The notes: generated by a model not told the origin, from the letters alone. A DNA stretch of 64,000 nucleotides from Xenopus tropicalis (GCF_000004195.4 NC_030677.2:173030019-173094018), one strand, 5' to 3'; positions 33,130-46,611 are shown, numbered from the stretch's first letter. Translations and numbers: made by a program.

Positions 33130-35580
33130 AAGTATAATATTGGCAGATAAGATTTCTCACAATATCTGTACATATGTATGGGCTGCCTAGTTGTTACAGT
33201 AAGACTGTATCAAGCAGTAACATGCCTAGGACACTGAAACTGTTTTATTGCATTAAGATAGATGTGATTTGTAACTAGCTTCTCTGTACTTTTCTATGTT
33301 TTATGTTGCTTACTTGTCAGTCTGCAGCAACCTTATTTTCACTTTAGCACAGGTTCTTTCATAATAATCACAAGTTGAACTTAGTTGCAGTGGCTGTGGG
33401 TGCAGGAATAGAGAAAAGCTGATGGCAGCGTAAGGGTTCAGTCCCCATGTGGCATTAGCCTAAAAGGAGTTGCACACAGACAGATATGCTATGCCATATC
33501 AAACTCTGTGAAAACATGCTGGTACTGGAATTGCCCTAAATATTAAATTGGTAAATACAGAAGTCTGATATACAGTATTTTCCCACTTTATGACTGGCAG
33601 GACATGCTTAACAAATTGGTGCATTTACCAAAGCATTTACTTTGGTTTTTGTGTTAATTTGGCAGAATGTATTAGATTTCTTGAAGCAGTTGAACTCCAT
33701 TCTGAGTTTTAGGGTTCTAGAGCTCAGCAACAGCACAGAACTCTGGTTGGTATGACAAAACAGTCAACAGGGCAAAGTGAATAAATCTGACCTTCAGTAA
33801 AGTTAAACCCTCCTTAGAAATGGGTTAAATTTTGCATTAAATCACTCTTCATTGCATATTCTTCAGCTCCAGGGCCCATATTAAGTACTTTGCAACTCTG
33901 TGCAACAGTTTTAGTACATTTTCACACAATAAATATAGCTCTTGTTTTTAAGTCTCCAATGAAAATTAATTTTTTTCAGTTTCATGGTTCTCTAATCTTT
34001 ATTGGAAATACACTCAGGAGAATGAAATTGCTTTGACACTAATGAGTTTCCATTAGAGACAGTGCATTAAATCATGCCAAAAATGGCTGCATCGCTGTCA
34101 CGCACATCTTATAAACAGTAACTCAGCACATCAGTCATATACACTGTAGTATTTCCCTTTTAACAATTTCCATAATATTTATCTGTAGCCACAGACAGAT
34201 ATGCAAGGATAGCAGAAGAAATAATTTCATTGGATGATGGGTAATGGCACCTACAAACAGGTGGATACTGTGTGCCAAATCCATTTGCACACTTTCTTCA
34301 AATGCAGTTGGTTATTGACATTAATATGAATATGTAATCTGCAGCCAGTGGCATTCCCCAAATTAGCTCCTTATTTACATTCATGGTCATGTCATTTAAA
34401 GGGATGTGACCATCAAAATGATATATGTTTATGTACACCAAGAAAAGTCTGTCATCCCTATAATAATTTCTTCTCAAAATGTTATAGTAACTTGTACTAA
34501 CATTTTGCACAAGAATAAAAACCATCATGTCTTGCTTTATAGCAACGATTCTAAACTTTGGTTTTAATCTCCATTATTCCAGCGGGATCATCAGGGCTAC
34601 ATTTGGCCCAGCAGTATAACACCCCCAAATGTTCAGCTATGCACCAATGAAGTATTTTGTGAAAACAAGCAAATAAACTGCCAGTGCTTTGCTATTTTTA
34701 TTTCCCGCAGCCTGTTGATGTCTGTAACAAGTATACAGGTAATGATTTGCACCTTTCATATGTGGCAGAGAAAGCTTGTTTCCATTTAGCTCTTTATCTT
34801 AATAATGACTTTATACAGTGCAAGTAGTACAGATATGTGTGTACCAGTAGATAATGATCTTAGTCTGTACCAAATGTATCCCAGCATGCTAATTCCCAGC
34901 AGGGCACAAGCCTATTGTGAGGGATCTTAACTGAGAAGCAAGATCAAAATGTTGTACCCCAATTATATGCATAAGGAAGTGTCTTTTGTGATTTACTTAA
35001 TGGTTTAAAAACTTCAAACACAATTTGAGAAGCAGAGATGAGGAAAGGTGGAGGAATGGTTATAATCAGGTTCAGGATAGGAAATCAAGAGGCACGAGAT
35101 GGGAATGAGAATTATTTGAATCTTGAAGGCAGGTCATAATGGAAATAAAGGAGTGAAAGGAGAGCATAGTAAACAGATAGTAAATAGGAGGGAAATAATA
35201 AAGATCGGAAAGATTTTAAATGGCTGTTTTAGGAGGGGAAGTGACACAAGTTACATGGTAGCTTGTATTTAAGTAAAGTAGTAAAATTAAAGAAATGTCA
35301 AGGGGCTTAGGTGTGGGAGAATAAAATGATGTAACAAGTGCATAAATAAACAGTTAATTACTAGGTAGAGATAAAAATAACCAGGGAATGGATTGTGGAC
35401 AAAACACAAAACCATACCAGATTTGCAAACATGAGATGTTTTAGGACATACCCTTAGTCCTCATAGGCTATACCTTGGTCAATCAGCCACCCCCTAGTGT
35501 TCCACAAATACCCATACTTTTCCGGTATGGTCTTCCCAATAAAAGCTGCCCACTCTGCCCTTTAGGACAGAATCAGCAGC
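33130..35580. other. intronic DNA, nothing recognised
   Basis: About 2.4 kb without clear repeats or coding segments. This is one of the longest element-free stretches in the window and so a place to look for conserved non-coding sequence. Confidence 0.35.
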
Positions 35581-35584
35581 TTGT

Positions 35585-35783
35585 TGGCCTGTTTATGGTG
35601 TCAGTAGATGGGCCTGTCTGAAAGTTTGTTGACTTTTGCGGGCAACTTTAGGCTACTCTGTGGTGCATATGTTTTTCCACTGGTGATTTACTTTAATACC
35701 AGTGGGAAAGCATTTTCAGGAGATTAGTCGCCCATGGTAGGGTAGATTTACTCACAGGTGACTAATTTCATGTGCCATCACCC
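35585..35783. mobile_element. Harbinger-like MITE family B, degraded
   Basis: CCACTGGTGATTTACTTTAA ... CCAGTGGGAAAGCATTTTCA then GGAGATTAGTCGCCCATGG and TGTGCCATCACCC before TTA. Confidence 0.55.
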
Positions 35784-36918
35784 TTACAACCTACCTTTCA
35801 AAGTCTTACAGACATTTCAGATACTTACAACGCCAAGTCAGGATGGGCCAGATGAGTGCTGGAGGATGATGCCAAAAGGACATCTTACACTGAGAGCTGT
35901 GCAGCAGGCAGAAGTGTATACTGTCATGGTACCGATAAGCTGAGATGGGCAGCTCAACATCCTTCCCTCGGAGACAGGAGAATTTTGTGGTTGTATTCAT
36001 GTTATTGCTGACCTGTATGTTGATTGTTTCACTGACGTATCTTTTGTCAAAAAAGTGGTTAAAATGTACTAGGGCATAAAAAAACTTTTAAATAAATATT
36101 TATTAGTGTGTTGCTCTTCCATCTGGAGACAGCTACTTAGCATAGTTTTCTGTTGTACAATGGACACTGGCCATGAAGCCAGTTTTATTGTGTAGAATTA
36201 GATGTGACAGTGCCTTCTCTTTGCCAGGGAATGTTTGCAAGCATAGCTGTTAGCTAACAGGTTTTGTAAACAGTTGGGTAAGGACTTCATATCTTTGTCA
36301 ATGACTCAGATCACTGTGCTTGGATGGTTAAACTCCTCTAGCAACTGTTGTGAAAATACAACTCATATTGCATTTCCCTGAAACCTGACACAGGTATTTT
36401 CACACGTGTTGCCTTGCAGTGACATGCTGTATGCGTTTTTTCCTTGGTATACATATTAATGATGCCTTGTATAAAAGTGAAGTGAAACTCACTTCTTTGT
36501 ACAATGTACAGACACATTTCACAATCACTGGATATACAAATATGTTTATTAGTATAATAATAAAAAGTGTTTCTTGAAGACAAGTTGCTGCAGTAAAATG
36601 CCTAGAATTGTCTCCCATCAAACTCTATATTGTATTGGTGACTGACACCTAAAGAAAGGAACATCTGCTTGTAACCTCGGTTTCTCTCATCACTGGAATG
36701 TGATAGTGGGAGCATGGAAACCAATCCACATAGTTCACTTTCTAAACCTGACTATGGTAGTTTTTAGGGGATGCCCTGAGTTTGTACAATGTAGTTTTAA
36801 GTGGTTTCTAATAATTCTGTTAATGATATATCTGCCCAGGGCAAGGATAACATTGGTATGCCCCCACACCCAGCACTTTTTTGGGTGTGTCTTGATTGTA
36901 CCTTCTGCTTGCATCTAA

Positions 36919-37291
36919 AGGTGACCATTGGTCGTTCACTCTACTGACGTTAAGAGCTGAATCATCAGATATGTAGGTAGAAATAATAGAATTCTAACCC
37001 TATCTGATGATTCAGCATTAACAAACAGCCAATGTTTTTCAGACCTGCCGGATTGATGAGACGACCAATATCAAATTCAATTCAAATTCAAATTTTATTT
37101 GTCACATACACAGTCATACAATTATGATATGCAGTGAAATGCTTAGACGACTACTATTAATGACCTCAAATTAGAATAATATCCAAGGCTTTTGCTGATA
37201 TCGGTGGCCTCATCCCCCGACCATACATGAAACGAATATTGTACGAAACCAAGTTTTGTGTGATAATATTGGTGCGTGTATGGGCACCTTT
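36919..37291. mobile_element. MITE family H interrupted by a LINE tail
   Basis: Left AAAGGTGACCATTGGTCG and right CGTGTATGGGCACCTTT form a loose inverted pair. 37073-37160 is a nested LINE 3' fragment: ATTCAAATTCAAATTTTATT then TGTCACATACACAGTCATAC and CAGTGAAATGCTTAG, a tail type seen at 3' ends of fish and frog Rex1/L2-type LINEs. Confidence 0.55.
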
Positions 37292-37606
37292 AGGTCTACA
37301 GATGGTTCACAACACTACAATTACGTGTCTTGTGTATTCAGATTCTCCTGCCTCCCTAGCCCATTGTAGTACCTGTGACATCAATTGCTTAAATTCAGGT
37401 GAAATTAATGGTACTTCCCCTCCCTTTAGTGTTGTGTAGTGTAGTACCATCTGTAGACCCCTACATTGGGAGCCTTGATGTAGTATTGAATTCTTCTACT
37501 GTTAACCCTCATCCCTGTGGTGAAATGAACTTGAAACATTCTGATAGTGACTAGCTGTGTCCTTGTTTTTAAATTGACTGCACATACTGTTTTTAACTAT
37601 AACTAA

Positions 37607-38159
37607 ATAAAAGGAAAGAGAAGGAAAGGCATTTTGGCATTTCATTGCCAATAGATTAGCCACAATAGTGCAAGCTAGAATGCTATATTCATTCTGCAGA
37701 AAGCTTTATCATACCTGAGTAAACAGCCGTAAAAGCTCCCTGTGTTTGTTTAAGCTAGCAGTTGCCATTTAGGGCTCTGGCACTCGGGGAGATTAGTCGC
37801 CCGCGAACAGGGAGTTTTGCTGCGGGCGACTAATCTCCCCGTGTGCCAGAGCCCTTAAGCTTGGTCAATATCTTCAGTGCTGCTGGTAACATAGATTACA
37901 GCAGAGAGGGAAAGGGAAGGACAGAGAAGGGAGGGGGCGAGAGAGAGAGAGGAGCAAACTGAGCAGACTTGCTGTAGCCTGAATGATTTTTCTAAAAGAA
38001 AGTACTCAGATACTGAAGAACATGTGTACATAAAAGAAGAAATGAAATCCTGTGTTTCTTTTGATAGAGGGCTCAGAACTTTTCTGTGAGTGTTTATAGC
38101 TGTATTTACATAGACCTTTCTGACAGAGCTTACAAAGTTTTCCTTTCTTTCCTTCTACT
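37607..38159. mobile_element. TTAA-type MITE family A copy 2 with nested hairpin MITE
   Basis: Shares ATTTCATTGCCAATAGAT, GTGCAAGCTAGAA, TACAGCAGAGAGGG and CATAGACCTTTCTGA with 294-771. It ends CCTTCTACT before TTAA. The perfect family B hairpin (37772-37854) is inserted in it. Confidence 0.75.
37772..37854. mobile_element. 83-bp family B hairpin MITE with TTA duplication
   Basis: Arms GGGCTCTGGCACTCGGGGAG ... GCGGGCGAC inverse ... GTGTGCCAGAGCCC are complementary over about 34 bases with one or two mismatches. TTA at 37769-37771 and 37855-37857. A minimal member of the family, consistent with a 3-bp TWA duplication as in PIF/Harbinger. Confidence 0.85.
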
Positions 38160-38496
38160 TTAAGCTTTCCAAATTTTCTGTCATGAGGTCTGAGATTTAC
38201 CAGACAAAAATTCTTTCTGATCACTTTACTCCTTTTTCTTTATTATGATATTTTGATCATGCACACCCTCTGATACTCATTATATTTTCGAGTGTCTGTG
38301 CTCTCTAGTTATTTTGGTAGGGAAATCAAAAGTAGACTGGGTGAAAACTTGTTGCAATTTTACTGTATTTATACCCTCATCCTAAATAATATACATGCAT
38401 CCTTAGGTTACAAATTGAACTCTTTTCATGAGAATTATAGTGCCGCCATGCAAGGTATCTAGGGAACGGTTAAAGTACCACCATAATAATCACCTA

Positions 38497-38592
38497 AATT
38501 GTCAACTCCAATGGGGCAGGGATTGATGTCAACAATATATAATCGGTGTAAAGCTCTAAGGAATATGCCAGTGCTATATAAATAAAGAAGAA
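38497..38592. mobile_element. L2/SINE-type 3' tail fragment
   Basis: TTGTCAACTCCAATGGGGCA then GTGCTATATAAATAAAGAAG, the L2-derived tail. Confidence 0.55.
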
Positions 38593-38706
38593 GAATGTTT
38601 ATATTTGTCTGGGCAGAGCTGAGGAGGGGTGAATGTTTTATTTATGTCTGCTAGAAAACCCTTGTTTTTTATAGTATAACCGGATTAAATGAAATAAAAA
38701 TATATA

Positions 38707-38840
38707 CAGGTATGAGATCTGTTATCTGGAAACCCATTATCCAGAAAGTTCCGAATTACAGGAAGGCCATCTCCCATAGACTCCACTGTAATCAAATAAT
38801 TCACATTCTTAAAAATAATTTTCTTTTTCTCCTTTATCTA
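38707..38840. mobile_element. MITE family G, left half only
   Basis: CAGGTATGAGATCTGTTATC to TCACATTCTTAAAAATAA, then lost in (TA)n at 38838-38853. Confidence 0.65.
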
Positions 38841-38859
38841 TATATATATATACTGTATA

Positions 38860-41220
38860 TTCACATAATCACTTAACTCAAAGTACTAATGCCCCCTCAA
38901 GAACCAATACTGCTAAAGGCAGGACATCCCATCCCCTCCACAATACACTAAAGCATGGCAGTAAACAAGTCCAGATTGGGATACAAAATAGGCCCTGGCA
39001 TTTTAAGTATGAAGAGACCCAAACAGTCCCCACCAGCCCAATAAATAATGACAATCTATGGCATCTTACAGCAGCAGCCCCTCACTTACCAGAACCTACA
39101 GATTACCAGTAGTAAATGCTCTTTTCAACTTAGTGTCTATAGGAATTGTTTTCCCCAAGAAATGATTCCATCAATGGGCACTAAAAATACACTAACAATT
39201 ACACAAATGGGTAATAACCAAAAAAAAAAATGTACTCGTATATAGTAAGATATTTGATCTTATCTATACATGCCTAATGTGAATTTTTGGGAATTAGTGT
39301 CTTTAGGTTCAAAGTGCTCATTCCAATGGAAAGGTAAATTGCAAAGTCAAAATAAATAAAATGCTGTGAGGGGTCTGTAATTTCTGGAAAACGCTTTATG
39401 CATTTTTTGTTGCTGAAAATAAAGGTGAGTCCTCTAGTGCAGGTGGGCACTGTGCAAATGCTCCTTTTGCCCATTTAATAAAGTGACCCTACTTGTAAAT
39501 ATCTTTTAGACAAAAGTATTCTAAGCAACTTTGCGATTGGGGTATTTTTTTTGGCAGTTATAAGGCTACAAGTATTTCTTATTTTAATACTTCCCTTTAT
39601 ATCCAGTCCTGCTTCAGGCAGCCAAGGCTGCCTGAAGACCCCTGGCTGTCAAAGCTCCCACCCCACCCTCTACTCTTACTACCAGGACAGTGACCACTGC
39701 ACTACACCCCACCCAGCCCCTCTTTTATCTCCTCTTGCTCCTGGTCTGCTGCGCTGCCAGACAGCAGCTGTATATGACTGGAGTCCCAATTTCCCCTGCT
39801 GCTGTGCCCTAGGCACATGCTTTCTCTACCTACCCCTAATTCCTTCCCTTTGGCCCACTCCCTCATGTAGCACCCTGGGTATACAGAGGTGTGATGTAAT
39901 AATGTTTTAGGTATGGAGAACAGTGGGCATGAGTGCAGGCTAGGACCTGGAGCAAACTTGGCACTAATGACCATGAGTCTATAGGTACCTTAGTTATTAT
40001 GGGGAGAGTCTTGGTTTAATTTAGGTAATAACGCTTTACTGTCTAATATGAATGGTCACATATAATAGCAGATATATCATGAAATAATTTGCTATTTTAA
40101 CCAAAGTTGGTAAAATGAAAAGTCCCAATTTTTAACATTTAATTCCTGTTGGATGTGTGATATGAATTATCTATGCAGAGCATTGTCTGTGCCCCAGTAA
40201 CTTTGTAAAATGAATACGCATTTCAATAATTGCTATTATTCCCAATGAAGAAAGACACTGTAATAGGGCTTCAGGGATTACTTTTGAAGTCAATATTTCC
40301 TTAATTGGGGCATTTGTATAGACCTTAAAATTAAGCTTTCACGTTTAACTTTTCAGCCATGCAGAAAATTGTTAAGTTGCATGTCGATGTATTTTTAATT
40401 GTTCTCTTTGAAGTGAACATTTAATGGTTGGTGAATGAACGACAAAAATCCCTTCAAACTTATTATTATATTTTGTCTAAACTTTCATTGTGCTGAAACT
40501 TAAAAGCTTATTCATTGGCAGAGTTGACAGCCATTGCGGGTCTCCTAAAGATAACTGCAACAAGTATTTTTGAATAGAAAAATATAGGAGGATTATGGCC
40601 ACTTACTTACCTAGTTTTTATTACATGCATTTTCAGCAGAATTAATCTTCTTTGTCCTATAATATTCAAGTGAGTTTTTCTTAGTAGTAGTTACCCTGTA
40701 TCTGCATCAATTATTCACGAAAAGAAGAAATACATAACTTATTAAACCTACTGAAGTATGCTGTCAGGATTCTCAGGCCAATTGCCACCAGTAGATATTT
40801 AGAAGCAGGTACTGGGAAACAAAAAAACCAAAAGACTTCTGTTGGATACAGGCAGGACAGGCTTCTATTATATTTGATGCAGGCTGAACAGAAAAAGGTT
40901 GGCACAGAGTGCAGGTAGGGCATCCAAGACAAGCGTTGCTGGTACTGGTAACAGGCAATATAAGTAAAAGCTGAAAGCAAGGTAACAAAGTGATAAGAAG
41001 ATCAAATACAAGTCCAGCCACAGGTCATGGCAGACAGAGTTTAGGATACAGAGTTGGGAACCAGGCATTGTCTTGAAACTACGCTGTGTTGTGGAATCCA
41101 TGATCCATGAAATATTTACATAATATATTACACCCGTGACCTGCATTCATGTTAGTATATGGCAAAATAAATCCCTGGTCACTTTTTTACTATTCAGCTG
41201 ATGTGATTCACAAATGTGCC
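38860..41220. other. intronic DNA, nothing recognised
   Basis: No clear repeat boundary or exon. A C- and T-rich stretch at 39600-39870 stays open in two frames but shows no family resemblance. Confidence 0.35.
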
Positions 41221-41227
41221 ACATTTA

Positions 41228-41332
41228 GGAGTGTGCCCAGTGGTTACGGTATATTGTGCCCAGTGGTTACGGTATATTGTGCCCAGTGGTTACGGTATAT
41301 TGTGCCCAGTGGTTACGGTATATTGTGCCCAT
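41228..41332. repeat. 23-bp tandem repeat, about 4.5 copies
   Basis: Unit TGTGCCCAGTGGTTACGGTA plus TAT, nearly identical copies; the last diverges (CCCATTGGCACAG). Confidence 0.92.
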
Positions 41333-41368
41333 TGGCACAGCAATAGGACTCAACTCACTTCTGCTTTG

Positions 41369-41566
41369 GGGTGAAGGCACATGGCGCTACTAGTAGCAGC
41401 TACTTGTCACGGCTACTAAATGCCAGAAAACACACTGTCATGGACAATACTGAGAATTGCCTCTGCTTAAACACACGTTGAGACAATTATCAGTAAATGA
41501 TCAGCATTGTCTGTTTCTGTAGCCATGACAAGTAGCTGCTGCTAGTATCTCCGTGTGTCTTCACCC
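41369..41566. mobile_element. Harbinger-like MITE family C copy 1
   Basis: Left GGGTGAAGGCACATGG, right CCGTGTGTCTTCACCC. Inner arms carry TAGTAGCAGCTACTTGTCAC and its near complement, with a CAATGCTGATCATTTACTG-type centre. TAA at 41567-41569 is shared with the family B element that follows. Confidence 0.8.
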
Positions 41567-41569
41567 TAA

Positions 41570-41899
41570 GGGCAGTGGCACATGGTGAGATTAGTCGCCA
41601 CGACAAATCTTTGCTATTGCGGGTGACTAATCTCCCCGAAATGCTATCCCACAGGCAAGAATGTAAATTGCTGGTGGAATGGCATACTCGTCGCTTCAGT
41701 TTTCCAATGTCGCCTGGAGTTTCCTTGCGAGGCAAATTTGGCCGACCGAATCGATGCATATACCATCCCACCAGCGATTTACATTTACATTATATGGGGT
41801 GATTAGTCGCTAGCGATAAATCTTTGCTATTGCGGGCGACTAATCTCTGAAATGCCATCCAACTGGCAAAAATGTAAATTGTTGGTGGGCCACTGTCGT
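41570..41899. mobile_element. Harbinger-like MITE family B, abutting family C
   Basis: Begins GGGCAGTGGCACATGGTGAG directly after the TAA that ends family C. It has two sets of GATTAGTCGC and CCATCCCACCAGCGATTTAC modules. The right end is eroded (GGGCCACTGTC). Confidence 0.7.
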
Positions 41900-42984
41900 T
41901 ATAGTTGACAAACTAATATAACCATGTCACTATTCAAGATTTCTTTATCTTATGATTACTTGTTCCAGCATTTAGCCTCTATTTTGTGTTTGCAGCTAAT
42001 AACTGAGGTCAGATTGCTATGCGAGAAAGTAACAAGTTACATAGATGACTTTATGTCCTTGTTAGACTGTTGGCTATTACTATAAATCTAATCTGTGGTT
42101 TGAAGTGAACACTGGCAAGTTCCCTCCTGTCCACTCTGACATATTGGGTGAATACACATTAGAGCTAAGGGGTAGAGTTAGTAGAAGTGGGCTGAGAAAA
42201 GTAAAACAATTAAAAGACAAAGAGAGAAAATGTAATGATAAATAGCATGGAAGGAAAAAGTTTAAAATATGCATTGTGTTGTTTAAAAGGATCCCCTCTG
42301 CTGTTAAAGGTTGCCTAGGACTGTAGCATGACAAAGATGTAATGCTGCATATTGAAGATCCATGAAATGTATATATTATATAATACACGTGGTACTGGAA
42401 TTATATTCTACATTACTGGGCTCAGTGTAGGGTGCTTGCTTATACCAGACAAAAGGCAGGTTACTTTCCGTGGTACATTTTTAGTAGACACCTTGGTAAG
42501 TCAGTAGAAGCAGGCATCTCTGTATCTTTAAAGAATCTTAGGAAATAGAAGTAGGGTTAATGTGGGCATTTTATAACATAAATACTAGATATTGAGCAGT
42601 TCTCAACAACTATTCCCTCACAGTCCATATCAATCTTCTTTATTGTGTGCACCTTGCATTCACTGTATAACTGTGTTTATGACGTTAAAGCTTTAGAAAC
42701 ACAAGAATGTTAAGTATTAGTACTTATAGTCATACAGTAGGGTCGAATTTCACTTTCATTCACTTTTTAAATGTTTATCAAAGTATAAACACCTTGGTTA
42801 TTTGAATGGAGGCTTCTTTACCTACCCACAAGTGTCTTGCAAGGTAATTAGATCCTTTTCAGAACTTCAAACATTGCTGGATTGAAAATTGTATCAAAGT
42901 TGTATCAAAGTAAAAAATAAAAAGATCCCTGTGGTTTATTCTGCACAGATGATATCATCATCATTGGTAACGGTGATAGAAGTG

Positions 42985-43070
42985 TAGTATATGTAGTGTG
43001 CACATCATGTAATGTGCTTTGGGTCCCACGGAAGAAAAGCGCTTTACAAATGTTTTGTTGTTGATGTAAA
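42985..43070. mobile_element. L2 3' tail fragment
   Basis: GTAATGTGCTTTGGGTCCCA then AAAAGCGCTTTACAAATG, typical of the L2 3' end. Confidence 0.55.
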
Positions 43071-44506
43071 GAGAGGAACCAGGTCACTGGTTGCAAGTCT
43101 AATTCTAAAATAGGAGGCTAAAGGTTCCAGCTCATGTGATATGGACAGGTTTCATTTGCAGCTCTAAAGAGCCATCTCTTTAAGGCAGGGGATGGCTTCT
43201 GGGCAGCCTTGTATCCATTTGTCCTGTACTTGGTACCTTGTGTACACTTCCATGAAAGCAGGCTGAATAGGCATATTGGCACAGAGCTCAGGTTTCAAGG
43301 AGTATGTGTGTATATACACAAACAGCTTTGTGATCAGTTTTTAATTGTTTGCAGTTTTGTGGTTCTGTTTGTAAGAAGCCCTTTTTTGTGTGTCCTGTTT
43401 TTCCCTGTGTACAACTCGTGCCAAACAGGTGTTGTCAGTTGTCAACAGCAGCGTATGGGTTCCACGGCATCAAATTGTATGATGAGCTTTAGTTTTAAGC
43501 AGATCAGGTTTTTTTCTTTTTCTTTTTGCCACCTGCCATGACAGGATCCCTTTAATTTAAAGAGTCCGTATAATCCTGTTAAAACATAGCAGTGCCACTG
43601 TTCCCCGTGCAATAATTGACAGACATTTCCAGCAACCTTGGTAATGGTAAACAGAGGCCAGTGCTGGAGTTGACATTTAACGAACTCTGGCACTATTTGT
43701 GAGTTCTTTTTTTTTTTTTTTGTCATAAGTGCTCTCCACCTGGTTCAACATTAACTGAACATGCACGGGAACAGAATGGGACTATAACAATAACACAGAT
43801 ATACTTCTCAGTGTTTTGCAACATTTACATGAACACATCTGCAAAGTATTTGCATTCTTTCATATAAAGGATATCTGTGATATGAGGATATGAGAGACGG
43901 GCAGGGGAGCATGATTATGTTTTCCCTACTTCTGTACGCTGTAGATATTACACCATAGATATGTGATAAAAAATGCTTGACAACTGGGAGTTTTCAGATA
44001 AGTGTTTTTCCCATAATTTGGGGCACTGTGCCTTAATGCTACTAAAGTATATTAAACAAAAAAAAAGAAAAACTCCAGGATTGCTTTGCCATCAGTATGG
44101 ATTTATTCTAGCTTAGTTATCATCAAGTACAAGTTATGGTCTAATTACTAGAGGAAAAATTAGAGTTGGCACCTTCTAGCTTTAGTAAGTCTGGGCTTTA
44201 TGGGGACATTGCACTGCTGTAAATTTGGAGCTTTCTGGATAATACATTTCCAGATAATTGATCCCCATACGTGTACTACTATTAAGAGATTTCAGACCTG
44301 AGGTTAATAATGTGTAGACTTCATGAGAGCTGATAATGTGGCGATATGCTATTTGCAGGCTAAACCACGTTTCAGTACTACTTTTACTAATCATATCTCT
44401 TTTAGGGCGAAAACACACGGGGCGATTACTCAAACCGACTAATTGGCACACTTCAAACAACCTGTATTTAGTTGCTGCAACTTGTATAATAATTTATGAC
44501 CCCTAA

Positions 44507-44736
44507 GGGCTCTGGCACACGGGGAGATTAGTCGCCCGAGAAAAATCTCCCTTGTCGCAGGCGACTACTCTCCCCGAAATGCCATCCCAACCGCGAGGAT
44601 GTAAATCGCCGGTGGGATGGCATACGCGGCGCTGCGATTTCGGGCGACTAGTCTCCCCTTGCAGATCTCTGCGATTAGTCACTGCGACTGAGTTTTTAAA
44701 AGTCATGGTGACTAATCTCCCCATGTGTCTTTGCCC
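44507..44736. mobile_element. Harbinger-like MITE family B, abutting family C
   Basis: Starts GGGCTCTGGCACACGGGGAG after TAA (44504-44506) and ends CATGTGTCTTTGCCC. The next triplet CTA (44737-44739) is immediately followed by family C. Contains the GCCATCCCA ... GGTGGGATGGC palindrome. Confidence 0.75.
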
Positions 44737-44739
44737 CTA

Positions 44740-44934
44740 GGGTGAAGACACTCAGATCTATTAGTAGCAGCTACTTCTAATGCTACTAAAATACACAATG
44801 CTGATCATTTACTGATAATTGTCTCTACATGTGTGTTAGAGGCAATTCTTAGTATAGCCTATGGCTGGGTATATTCTGGCGTTTAGTAGCCGTGACAAGT
44901 AGCTGCTACTAAGTAGCTCTGTGTGTATTCACCC
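44740..44934. mobile_element. Harbinger-like MITE family C copy 2
   Basis: GGGTGAAGACACTCAG ... GTGTGTATTCACCC with the AGTAGCAGCTACTT arms and the CAATGCTGATCATTTACTGA centre. Followed by TTA. Confidence 0.8.
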
Positions 44935-44937
44935 TTA

Positions 44938-46610
44938 GTATTACAATGTGGGACCATAACATTTTAGAGATAAAGCAAGTCCATCCATCCAAATCCATGC
45001 CACTTAAAATAACTGAATCTAGTTAAACTGTATATTGCAGTAACAGAAGCAGTATCAGTGGGAAACACTTGTGACTATGTTAATTATTGCCTGCAGCGCT
45101 GCTGGGAGACATCAGTCATGGTTACTGAATGAGTTACTTCAAATCTCTAGCCATTTAGACCTTAGATAAAGGATATTTTAATTGTACAGCAGTGGGAGGG
45201 AGCTTGTTTTATAATAAAACTTAGAGATACAAAAGCGTAATTTCAGGACTGTATGGTATTCCTGTGGAATAGGAAAGGGCTAATAAGCCAGTTTTATAGT
45301 AGCATTACACAGTGATTGTCTAGGGGCAGAAAGCAAAGGTTTGGATCCCAAGGGAAATGGTACATGGGGCATTCTCAGGCATATTGCTGCTGTGTTTTTT
45401 CAAAGCCCAATATGCAAGGACAAAGTGACCATGGCTGCCTCCTCATGCATTGAAACCAGATAAACATAAATTCACAGTTCAACCCAATAGTTTGCCCCTT
45501 CAGGATGTGATGCCGGATATACACTTTGCCATAAAATTCCTTTCAGCCTCAGCACCAAAGATTATATGAGCCTATTCATAGTCTGTCAAAACATGTTATT
45601 TGTTACAAAAAAATAAGAACTTACCATGAAAAAATGATGTTATATAATATACACAAACCATATATATCTCATAAATTATAGCCATCAGTTATAATCAGTG
45701 CTTGGAGATGTAATTTTTTTCACATGACACTTATGTATTATACTGAATAATGTACCCCCTGTTGTAAAATTTGTGGATAATAGAAGCCACGTCGGCATTC
45801 TGTGACCTGTATAAAATATATAATAGCAGTCTGCCTTTGGTAATTTTACTTTATATGGTCATGGAACTCCTCTGCGACCTATAATATCCGTATATTTTAC
45901 ATTAGAGAGGTACATGATTCCCTATATAAATGATTATGCACACAGTATATAATGCGGAATGCATTACATTAGATAGACACAGCATTATCCCTATATTGCG
46001 AATGAGTTATGTGATGTAAGGTAATGAAAAAAATCAGTAGAATTTGTGTTATTCCTTTATTTAACCAGTGCTTCTTATACTTCTGATTTGAGGCAGATTG
46101 CATATAAATTCGAACAGCAATTTGACTATGTAGTAATTAAGGTATGTGCTTTGGGACTGTGCTTGGTGAATTATCTCTGTCAGACAGCAGGCACATCTGC
46201 AGAGAGTAGCACTCATTTTGTGCCATCAGCCTTACATTAATACCTTGCCATTGCCAGAACTGCAGCTGTGTCTACATTCTCTCAACAAGTGAGATAGCAA
46301 GAAATAGCACATTAATCCTTAATGTCTTCCTTTATAACAGATGCTACTGCAAGCTTAATGGCATTATACAATGTACATTACCAGACCTTGTTACGGGAAC
46401 ACATTCCTTATTTAGACACCACAACAATGTTCTAGAAGTCTGTGTAGAGTTGAATAAAAAATGAAATAGGCATCCAGGTCTTTCTATATACTTTTGATTC
46501 TAAGCAAGAATAGGCCATTTCTTTTTCCCTATGAGTACAATCAAAGTAAGCCAGCACTCTACTGAAAAGCCTCTGTATAATGAGCTGCTCATTGTTTAAA
46601 AGCCTAACAG
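44938..46610. other. intronic DNA, nothing recognised
   Basis: AT-rich, no gene. 45600-46020 is unusually rich in TATA-like words but not tandem. Confidence 0.35.
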
Positions 46611-46611
46611 G

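Noticed and set aside
39551..39910. 119-codon frame with a hydrophobic start resembling a signal peptide
   Set aside because: The rest is low-complexity Pro/Ser/Thr and Cys residues from a C/T-rich stretch, with no splice or promoter context. Not recognised.
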